This document shows positions 27,729 through 35,385 of a DNA stretch of 64,000 nucleotides, piece after piece. The stretch's first letter is position 1; each line of letters starts with the position of its first letter. Below the pieces are notes generated by a model. The model was not told the origin of the DNA. It worked only from the letters and a program-made list of their open reading frames with translations, and ran no database searches. The stretch is from Streptomyces olivochromogenes (GTDB lineage Bacteria; Actinomycetota; Actinomycetes; Streptomycetales; Streptomycetaceae): positions 474,460 through 538,459 of the forward strand of contig NZ_KQ948452.1 in assembly GCF_001514115.1 (NCBI RefSeq), written 5' to 3'. The position numbers and the translations under genes were made by a program.

Positions 27729-28772
27729 TCAAGGACCGGACGGGCCGGGGGAGTCCAGCCGTGCCAGCGCGCCCGCCGCCCGGTCGCGGATCACGGGGTC
27801 GGTCGCGCCGGTGAGGACGCGCAGGACCGGCAGGCCGTGGGGGTTGCCCAGGCGGCCCAGTACGTCCGCGCCGAAGGCCTGGCGGAGGGGGTCGGGAGCG
27901 GCGCACCACTCGACCGCCGCCCGGAACGTCTCCTCGTCGCCACGGAGGCCCAGCGCCGTCGCCGCCTCGGTCCAGTCGTCGTTGTCGGGGTCGGCGGGAC
28001 GCAGGGCGCGGGCAGCCAGTTCGGCGGCGGGCGCGGTGATGCCGAGGGCGGATTCGAGGAGGGTCGCTATCGCGGCGTGGCCCGTCTGCTGGTCGTCGCT
28101 CGCGACCGGATTCCCGGCCGGGTCGAGGAGTTGGACCTCCACGGTGACGCCGCCGTCATCCGGGTAGCGGTGGGTGACGGAGGGGTGGCCCGGGCCCCAC
28201 GTCTCTTCCAGGCCCGCGCGCACCTCGGTCTCCACATCGGCGGTGAGCCGGCGGTGGGCCTCGGCGAGCGCCGCCGACCGCGCCCGCGCTCCGTGCCGCA
28301 GGAGGACGCGTACACAGCCGGGCGAGCCACGGCGGGCGGCCGCGACGAGCGGGGGCTCACCGGTCGGGCCCGGGCGGTCGGGGTCCGCGCCCGCAGCGAG
28401 GAGTTCCCTCACCACCGCGACCCGCCCCAGCCGCACCGCCCACGTCAGCGCCGTGAACCCGAACTCCTCCACCGTGTCCGGCGCGGCCCCGGCCGCCAGC
28501 AGGGCGCGTACGACCTCCGTGTGCCCACCGCACGCCGCCCCGCACAGCGGCGCGTCCGTGCCCTGGCTGAGCCGGTCGGGCGCGGCGCCGGCCACCAGCA
28601 GCAGTCGTACGACGCCGGGCCGGTCGCTCACCGCCGCGAGATACAGCGCCGTCTGGCCGTCCTCGTCCACCGCGTCCGGGCTCACACCGGAGCGCAGCAG
28701 CCGTACCACCGCGTCCTCGTCACCCTCGTGCACAGCCGTGAAGAGGTGTGCCGCGGGGTCGTTCGTGCTCAT
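27729..28772 (-). CDS. Ankyrin-repeat protein with HEAT-like C-terminus
   Basis: This 347-residue cytoplasmic protein has about five ankyrin units in the first 190 residues (DGQTALYLAAVSDRPGVVRLLLVAGA, APLCGAACGGHTEVVRALLAAGA and FTALTWAVRLGRVAVVRELL, quoted as separate units). A middle alpha/beta segment and a helical HEAT-like end (LGRLGNPHGLPVLRVLTGA) follow. The ATG at 28772 has GAGGG 7 bases upstream; an upstream ATG at 28808 adds 12 unlikely residues. Ankyrin proteins mediate protein contacts; the partner is unknown. Confidence 0.85.
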   Translation of the reverse strand: MSTNDPAAHLFTAVHEGDEDAVVRLLRSGVSPDAVDEDGQTALYLAAVSDRPGVVRLLLVAGAAPDRLSQGTDAPLCGAACGGHTEVVRALLAAGAAPDTVEEFGFTALTWAVRLGRVAVVRELLAAGADPDRPGPTGEPPLVAAARRGSPGCVRVLLRHGARARSAALAEAHRRLTADVETEVRAGLEETWGPGHPSVTHRYPDDGGVTVEVQLLDPAGNPVASDDQQTGHAAIATLLESALGITAPAAELAARALRPADPDNDDWTEAATALGLRGDEETFRAAVEWCAAPDPLRQAFGADVLGRLGNPHGLPVLRVLTGATDPVIRDRAAGALARLDSPGPSGP

Positions 28773-28867
28773 CCTTCGACCCTCGCTCGCCAAGGACGCG
28801 AGAGGCAAAGTCTTTGGGGGTGTTGTGTCTCACCTCCCCCCACGCACACCCGCGTGCGTCGCATGTC

Positions 28868-29764
28868 CTACGTGTCGCACTCCAGCACCGTCCTGCACAG
28901 CGTGCAGCGCGCCCGTACCCGGCCCCGGACCGGCACGCGGATCCGCTGGTGACAGGTCGGGCAGGGGAAGGAGACGCGCAGGGGCCCGCGGCTGTCGGGG
29001 CTGAACGCGTAGGGGACACCCGCGTGCGGGCCCGGTGCGTGCTGGTCCTGGGCGTGCCGTCGGTCCTTCGCGTAGCGGCGGCGGCCCGCCCAGCCGGCCG
29101 CGGTCAGCGGGGGCTGCTGCTCGTCACGGCGGGCCTGCGCCATGCCCTGCGTGTACGCCGTGTACGCCTGCGGGCTGGTGAACCAGATCGAGGGGTCCTC
29201 GTCGAACACCAGGGCGCGTTTGGCGAGGACGTAGCCGAACTCCTCCGGGGTGAGGTAGCCGAGTTTCTGTGAGGAGTCGGCGTCCTCCCGGTAGGCGTCG
29301 AGAAGCAGCCAGCCCGCGCCGAGATAGGCCGCCGCGGTGTCCGTGAGGATCTCGTTGTCGCGCGTGCCGGGGAAGTAGAGGTCGAGGCGGTGCAGATAGA
29401 CGTGCATCACCTCGTGGGCGAGGGCCGCGCCGATGTCCCGGCGGTGGGAACGGAAGCGGTCGTTCAGTTCGACGAAGTACTCGGGGCCCGCCGTGAGTTC
29501 GACGTTGGCCGCCTGGGTCATCTCGCGGAAGCCGATGATCAGCCGGGCGTCCGGGAGGTGGTAGTGGTGCACCATCTCGCGGGCCACGCGCTGCGCGCCC
29601 AGATGCAGGTCGTCGATGTCACCGAAGGCCACGTCGGCGGGGGCCACGCTGCTCGCGAAGGTGTGGATGGTGTCGTACGAGAGCCGCTTGTAGAGCGCGG
29701 TGATCGATGCCCGCACCGTGTCCAGATGCGGGAAGCCGTGCTCGACGGGTCCGCCGTTCGCCAC
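28868..29764 (-). CDS. Putative zinc metalloprotease with C-terminal zinc ribbon
   Basis: This 298-residue protein has an HEVMH zinc site at 117-121 followed by HRLD and, 17 residues on, Glu138 (NEILTDTAAAYLGAGW), a plausible third ligand as in gluzincin-like enzymes. The C-terminus carries a CPTC/CTLC zinc ribbon (about 273-295) like those that bind nucleic acid or protein. There is no signal peptide, so it should act inside the cell. The GTG at 29764 has AGGGGG 7 bases upstream; the longer frame runs into the trypsin promoter. The substrate is unknown. Confidence 0.75.
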   Translation of the reverse strand: MANGGPVEHGFPHLDTVRASITALYKRLSYDTIHTFASSVAPADVAFGDIDDLHLGAQRVAREMVHHYHLPDARLIIGFREMTQAANVELTAGPEYFVELNDRFRSHRRDIGAALAHEVMHVYLHRLDLYFPGTRDNEILTDTAAAYLGAGWLLLDAYREDADSSQKLGYLTPEEFGYVLAKRALVFDEDPSIWFTSPQAYTAYTQGMAQARRDEQQPPLTAAGWAGRRRYAKDRRHAQDQHAPGPHAGVPYAFSPDSRGPLRVSFPCPTCHQRIRVPVRGRVRARCTLCRTVLECDT

Positions 29765-29880
29765 GTCCGTACCCCCTGAAGACGCCGGGCCTCCTGCATT
29801 CCACTCTAAGCGCCGCTGCGGTGGGCGGCGGGGTGCGGCTGGCCGAAATGGGGTCCTTGTCGGAGCGCTCCCGTGTCTAA

Positions 29881-30777
<897 letters not shown>

Positions 30778-30812
30778 GGGCTGCGCCCCTCCGGTTCCGG
30801 GTGCCTTGGGTG

Positions 30813-31265
30813 CGGGTGGGCGGTGACTGGTCGCGCCGTTCCCCGCGCCCCTTGGGTGGGGCTTCGCCCCACATCCCCCGGCCGGCCGAAGTTCTTCGGC
30901 TGTCGGCGGGTGGGGGCTGGTCGCGCCGTTCCCCGCGCCCCTGGGGCCGGGGCTGCGCCCCGGATCCTCCGGCCGGCCGAAGTTCTTCGGCTGTCGGCCG
31001 GTGGGGGCTGGGCGCGCAGTTCCCCGCGCCCCTAAAGGCCTCGGTCGTCCGGGGTTCGAGGGGCGCGGGCCCTGCACCCACCCACCCGGCCCGCGCCACC
31101 CAGCCCGTCCGGCGTTCGAGGCCATGGGCGATGGCCGTATCCCGCCCACCCCGGCCCGCATCGTTCAGCCCGTCCGGCGTTTGAGGACGAGGCCGTTCAG
31201 GCCGATGCGGGGGGCTGGGGGCGGAGCCCCCAGGGATGGGACGGGTAGGGGCGGCGGGGGCGAGG
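30813..31265. repeat. Composite dispersed intergenic repeat, copy 2, with internal tandem
   Basis: The 519-base gap between the trypsin and GH35 genes holds three head-to-tail copies, about 90 bases apart, of a module with CTGGTCGCGCCGTTCCCCGC (near 30827, 30917 and 31008). Copies one and two are linked by GGCCGGCCGAAGTTCTTCGG. Two copies of CAGCCCGTCCGGCGTT and the CTGGGGGCGGAGCCCCCAG hairpin with GGGATGGGACGGGTAGGGG follow. No gene is evident here. Confidence 0.88.
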
Positions 31266-31296
31266 GAAGGCGGTTGCCGGGGCGCTCGGCCGAGGC

Positions 31297-33066
31297 TCAT
31301 CGGCCCGGCGTCGACGCAGCCGCGTCAGGGGGCCTCAGGACCGGCGCGGTCGGCGACGGCTCCTGGAGCTCCAGGACCCACACCTCGTTGGCACCCTCAC
31401 GCAGCACCGGCCCGGGCACGTACAACGACCGCTGCGGCCCCACCGACCAGTACCGCCCGAGACAGAACCCGTTGACCCACACGAACCCCCGTGTCCAGCC
31501 CGGAAGTTCGAGGAAGGCGTCCCCGGCGCCACGCACCTCCACGGTGCCCCGGTACAGCCCGCGCCCGCCCTCCGCAGGCAACCCCCCGAACGGCACCCGC
31601 CCCACACCCCCGGCGTCGAACGCGTCAAGACGCAGCCCCCGCGCCCGCACCCCGTTCAGATACTGCCGCTCGTGCAACATCCCCCCGGTGATGCCCTTCG
31701 GCTCACCCGAACGCGGACCGTAGTTGACCCTCCCCAGGGACTCCACCCACGCCTCCACGCGCGCGTGCCCCCCGACAGGCTCCTTGAGCCCCGGATCGTC
31801 CTCGGTGAGCACACCGGCCGCCACGCCGTCGACGTACACCACCGCCAGGTCCCGCAGCCCGCGCAGCAGGAGGGGGTACGACCCCCGCGGGCCGGGGACG
31901 GTCACCTCGTACTTCACCAGCCCCCGGTCGACGTCCAGTTCCTCGAAGGTGGGCGGGACGGGGTACTCGGCGTCCCGCCCACCCAGTGTCTCCAGTACGG
32001 CGTCCAGGGCGGCCCACTCCCGAAGGTCCACGCCCACGCCCGCACCGAGCGGCACGGGCGCGGGCGGCAGCTCCGGCAGCGGCCCGTCCGCGTACGCGCC
32101 CAGGATCTCCCTGAAGCGCCAGAACTTCTCGGTGGGACGCCCGAGTTCGTCGATGGGCGCGTCGTAGTCGTAGGAGGTGACGTCGGGCTCCAAGGGGCCC
32201 TCGTGCAGCGCGCCCCCGCCCCGGTTCGCCCCCGCCCAGCCGGCGAAGTTGGTACCCCCGTGCGCCATATACAGGTTGACCGAAGCCCCGCACTCCAGGA
32301 TCTCGCGCAACGCCCGTGCCGCGTCCCCCGCATCCCGTACGACGTGCTCGCCGCCCCAGTGGTCGAACCAGCCGCACCAGAACTCCATGCACATCAGCGG
32401 CCCCTCGGGTCGGTGCCGGCGCAGCACCTCGAAGGCCTCACGTGCGCGGGAGCCGAAGTTGACGGTCGCGAGGACACCGGGGATCGAACCGCCGGTGAGC
32501 ATGTGGTCCTCGGGACCGTCCGAGGTGACCAGCGGAACGCCCACACCCTTGGCCCGCAGCACGTCCGCCAGGCGCCGCAGATACACCTGGTCGGAGCCGT
32601 AACTTCCGTACTCGTTCTCGACCTGCACCATCAGCACCGGCCCGCCGCGGTCGATCTGCCGCGGCACGATCTCGTGCAGCACCTGGTGGAACCAGCGCTC
32701 CACGTGCCCCACGTACTCCTCGTCCCTGGTGCGCGGCCGCCCCGTCAGCCAGTGCGGCAGCCCCCCGTTCTCCCACTCCGCGCAGATGTACGGGCCGGGG
32801 CGCACGATCGCCCACAGACCCGCCTCCCGCACGGCGTCCAGGAACCGGCCCAGCGCCCGGACGTCGCGGTACTCGCCCGGGCGCGGCTCGTGCAGATTCC
32901 ACGGGACGTACGTCTCCACGCAGTTGAGCCCCATCGCCCGCAGCATCCCCAGCCGATGCCCCCACTGCTCCTCGTGCACCCGGAAGTAGTGCAACGCGCC
33001 GGACAGCAGCCGCACCGGGCGCCCGTCCAGCAGAAAATCCGTGTCCCCCACCGTGAACTCGCTCAT
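31297..33066 (-). CDS. Beta-galactosidase, GH35
   Basis: This 589-residue enzyme has no signal peptide and is probably cytoplasmic. The TIM barrel starts with LSGALHYFRVHEEQWGHRL. The general acid Glu152 is in QVENEYGSY and the nucleophile Glu228 in LMCMEFWCGWFDHWG. YMAHGGTNFAGWAGANRG is also family-typical. C-terminal beta domains carry jelly-roll motifs (WVNGFCLGRYWSVGPQRSLY). Its substrate is a terminal beta-galactoside. The ATG at 33066 follows AGGGTGAG. It is divergent from an AraC-family gene, which probably controls it. Confidence 0.93.
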   Translation of the reverse strand: MSEFTVGDTDFLLDGRPVRLLSGALHYFRVHEEQWGHRLGMLRAMGLNCVETYVPWNLHEPRPGEYRDVRALGRFLDAVREAGLWAIVRPGPYICAEWENGGLPHWLTGRPRTRDEEYVGHVERWFHQVLHEIVPRQIDRGGPVLMVQVENEYGSYGSDQVYLRRLADVLRAKGVGVPLVTSDGPEDHMLTGGSIPGVLATVNFGSRAREAFEVLRRHRPEGPLMCMEFWCGWFDHWGGEHVVRDAGDAARALREILECGASVNLYMAHGGTNFAGWAGANRGGGALHEGPLEPDVTSYDYDAPIDELGRPTEKFWRFREILGAYADGPLPELPPAPVPLGAGVGVDLREWAALDAVLETLGGRDAEYPVPPTFEELDVDRGLVKYEVTVPGPRGSYPLLLRGLRDLAVVYVDGVAAGVLTEDDPGLKEPVGGHARVEAWVESLGRVNYGPRSGEPKGITGGMLHERQYLNGVRARGLRLDAFDAGGVGRVPFGGLPAEGGRGLYRGTVEVRGAGDAFLELPGWTRGFVWVNGFCLGRYWSVGPQRSLYVPGPVLREGANEVWVLELQEPSPTAPVLRPPDAAASTPGR

Positions 33067-33102
33067 GCGCTCACCCTCACCTCTGGCGGCGGCCGCGTCC
33101 AT

Positions 33103-33132
33103 GGACAAAGATCAGCTCTGGTTGGACCAAAG
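33103..33132. promoter_or_regulatory. Candidate AraC-type direct-repeat operator
   Basis: GGACAAAG at 33103 and GGACCAAAG at 33124 are direct repeats 21 bases apart, two helical turns. They lie between the divergent beta-galactosidase and AraC genes. This is the usual layout of AraC-family half-sites; binding is an inference. Confidence 0.4.
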
Positions 33133-33189
33133 AGTGACGCCGGCGGCAAGGGCGCGAAGGAAGTGACGCCGGCGGCAGGGCGCGAAGGA
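33133..33189. repeat. 29-bp tandem duplication upstream of araC-type gene
   Basis: AGTGACGCCGGCGGCAAGGG with its flank is repeated at 33133 and 33162, the second copy one base shorter. It separates the putative half-sites from the ribosome-binding site of the regulator. Confidence 0.85.
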
Positions 33190-33203
33190 GGGGAGGCGCG
33201 CGG

Positions 33204-34088
33204 ATGCACCACACCTGGATGCGCTATTTCTCCCCCGCACCCGTCCACCACCGGCTCGGCCTCGCCTGCCTCGGCGTAGGCCTGCAGCACGGCGAACTGC
33301 CCACCGTCGGACCCCGCACCCTCGACCACCACGTGGCCGTCGTCGTCAGCGCGGGCGGCGGCTGGTTCCGAGGTCCCGACGGACACCACCACACCGTCAC
33401 CGCGCCCGCCCTGCTCTGGCTCACCCCCGGCGTACCCCACCACTACGGACCCGACCCCAGCTGGGACGAGTGCTTCGTCGACTTCACCGGGCCCGCCACC
33501 GCCACGTACACCGAACTCGGCTACATCGAACCCGACCGCCCCGTCGTGCCGCTCTCCGACGCCACCGGCGCCCGCGCCACCGTCGGCCGCATCGCCCGCG
33601 CCGCCCGCCGCGGCAACCCCCTCCTCGAAGTAGAGACCGGCGCCGCCGTCCACGAACTCCTCGTCGCCCTGCGCCGCGCCCGCGCCGACCTCGCCCCCGA
33701 CGGCGATCCCGTCCTGCACGCCCTCGCCCGTGACGCGTTCCAGCCACTGTCCGTCGCCGAGCACGCGGCCCGGCACGGCATGACCCCCGCCGAACTGCGC
33801 GCCGCCGTCCGCCGCGGCGCCGGCCGCAGTCCCAAGGACTACCTCCTAGGCATCCGCCTGGGCCGCGCCAAGGAACTCCTCGCCGCCACCGAACTGCCCG
33901 TCGCCGCGGTCGCCCGACGCGTCGGCTACGACGACCCCGCCTACTTCTCCCGCCTGTTCACCCGCCGTGTCGGCATGGCCCCCGTGCGCTTCCGTGAACA
34001 GCAGGGCCGCACCCTTCCCGGCGGCTGGAGCGACCGCATACCCGACCCCGACGATCCGCCCATGATCGAGCCCCCGCACGCCACGTAA
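33204..34088 (+). CDS. AraC-family transcriptional regulator
   Basis: The 294-residue protein has an N-terminal cupin-like sensing domain (about 1-150; LDHHVAVVVSAGGGW, GVPHHYGPDPSWDECFVDFTGP). The C-terminal double helix-turn-helix runs from about 170 to 275 (GIRLGRAKELLAATELPVAA, then VGYDDPAYFSRLFTRRVGMAP). It lies divergently from the GH35 gene, so sugar-responsive control of that gene is likely. The first helix-turn-helix (LSVAEHAARHGMTPAELRAAV) is intact. The ATG follows GGAGGGGAGG. Confidence 0.9.
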   Translation: MHHTWMRYFSPAPVHHRLGLACLGVGLQHGELPTVGPRTLDHHVAVVVSAGGGWFRGPDGHHHTVTAPALLWLTPGVPHHYGPDPSWDECFVDFTGPATATYTELGYIEPDRPVVPLSDATGARATVGRIARAARRGNPLLEVETGAAVHELLVALRRARADLAPDGDPVLHALARDAFQPLSVAEHAARHGMTPAELRAAVRRGAGRSPKDYLLGIRLGRAKELLAATELPVAAVARRVGYDDPAYFSRLFTRRVGMAPVRFREQQGRTLPGGWSDRIPDPDDPPMIEPPHAT

Positions 34089-34099
34089 AGTTGCTCCCC

Positions 34100-34468
34100 A
34101 TGACCACCAGCAACACCAGCAACACGAACGGCGGGGCGGGCGGCGAGGTCGACCCCGCCGTGCGCGCGGAACTCGCCCGGCTGCGCGACAGCATCGACAA
34201 CATCGACGCCGCCGTCGTCCACATGCTCGCCGAACGCTTCAAATGCACCCAACAGGTCGGCCATCTCAAGGCCGCCCACCAGTTGCCGCCCGCCGACCCG
34301 TCCCGCGAGGCCCACCAGATCGCCCGGCTGCGCCGCCTCGCCGAGAGCGCCAAGCTGGATCCGGCCTTCGCGGAAAAGTTGCTGAATTTCATCATCGCCG
34401 AGGTCATCCGCCACCACGAGAGCATCGCGGACGGCGCCGGGCGGGGTGCGGCGGCCACGGGGGAGTGA
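34100..34468 (+). CDS. Chorismate mutase, AroQ type
   Basis: The 122-residue all-helical enzyme converts chorismate to prephenate for Phe and Tyr synthesis. The AroQ landmarks are LRDSIDNIDAAVVHMLAERF (helix 1), the Lys in VGHLKAAH, DPSREAHQIARLRRLA and FIIAEVIRHHE. The first 20 residues (Thr/Ser/Asn/Gly-rich) are a linker. It starts 11 bases after the AraC stop. No strong Shine-Dalgarno is visible; a TTG nine bases upstream is an alternative start. There is no periplasmic signal, so it is the housekeeping cytoplasmic form. Confidence 0.92.
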   Translation: MTTSNTSNTNGGAGGEVDPAVRAELARLRDSIDNIDAAVVHMLAERFKCTQQVGHLKAAHQLPPADPSREAHQIARLRRLAESAKLDPAFAEKLLNFIIAEVIRHHESIADGAGRGAAATGE

Positions 34469-34564
34469 CACCGGGCGCCCCCAGCGTGCATCCTGCGTGA
34501 GCACTCCCTGTCAGGTGTCAGGCCAATGGCACATGCCAGCCGACCGTCCGTACGGGCTCCAGGG

Positions 34565-34628
34565 CACCCGCCACCCGTGGCACCCGCCACCTGTGGCACC
34601 CGCCATCCTTGGCATCCGCCATCCGTGG
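34565..34628. repeat. 16-bp tandem repeat upstream of response regulator
   Basis: Four units with consensus CACCCGCCACCCGTGG start at 34565, 34581, 34597 and 34613; the last two have changes. The array ends about 60 bases before the response-regulator start. Confidence 0.92.
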
Positions 34629-34689
34629 CACCAGCCCCCGCCCGTACCGGCCCGGGCCGGCATGTGGCCGATCGAGGGGACGTCGGGCC

Positions 34690-35271
34690 ATGCCGTCGGA
34701 TGCCAAGATCCTCATCGTCGACGACCACGAGGACACGCTGTACGCGCTCGAAAGCGCCCTCGCCCCGCTGGGCCACCTCGTGACCCGCGCGACCAGCGGC
34801 GACGACGCCCTCAAGGAAGTGCTGCGCGGCCAGGTCGGACTGCTCCTCCTCGACGTGCGCATGCCTGGCGTCAGCGGCCTCGACGTCGTGCGCTACATGC
34901 GCCGCGTGGAACAGACCCAGCACATCCCGGTCATGCTGCTCACCGGCTTCGGACCGGACACCGAACTGTCCGCCACCGCGTTCGCCCTCGGCGTCGCCGA
35001 CCTCGTCATGAAGCCCGTCGACCCCTGGACCCTGCGCACCAAGGTCCGCTACCTGTACGACACCCACCAGCGCCGCCGGGCCCTGGAGGCGGAGGTGCGC
35101 GAGTTACGCGCCCGGACCGGGGAACGCGCCTCACCGCCCGCCCCGCGCCGCCCCCACCCCGACACCCGCGTCCCCCCGCAACGCGACGGCCGCAGCGAGG
35201 CGCGGGAGGCGCGGGATGCACGAGAGGCACGGGATGCGCGGGAGACACGGGAGCAGGACCGCACCGCCTGA
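34690..35271 (+). CDS. Response regulator receiver protein with TTA codon and repetitive tail
   Basis: This 193-residue protein is a single CheY-like receiver (5-125): acidic DDHED at 11-15, phospho-acceptor Asp55 in LLLDVRMPG, and conserved Lys in VMKPVDP near 107. There is no output domain. A short helix follows, then a basic/acidic low-complexity tail (AREARD repeats) after 165. Codon 139 (bases 35104-35106) is TTA, so full translation should depend on the bldA tRNA. No histidine kinase gene adjoins. The ATG at 34690 has GAGGGGAC upstream. Signal and partner are unknown. Confidence 0.86.
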   Translation: MPSDAKILIVDDHEDTLYALESALAPLGHLVTRATSGDDALKEVLRGQVGLLLLDVRMPGVSGLDVVRYMRRVEQTQHIPVMLLTGFGPDTELSATAFALGVADLVMKPVDPWTLRTKVRYLYDTHQRRRALEAEVRELRARTGERASPPAPRRPHPDTRVPPQRDGRSEAREARDAREARDARETREQDRTA

Positions 35272-35311
35272 GAACGCCGATCCCGCCGTTGAGTACGCCG
35301 ATCCCGCCGTG
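35270..35311. repeat. 21-bp direct repeat after response regulator
   Basis: GAGAACGCCGATCCCGCCGT and GAGTACGCCGATCCCGCCGT start 21 bases apart (35270, 35291); the first spans the end of the stop codon of the response regulator gene. Confidence 0.85.
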
Positions 35312-35385
35312 TGACCGCGCCGAACAAACACCGCATACCGGACCACCCCTGTGTCCTGTCCGAGCCATCAGGCAGCATGTCCCCC

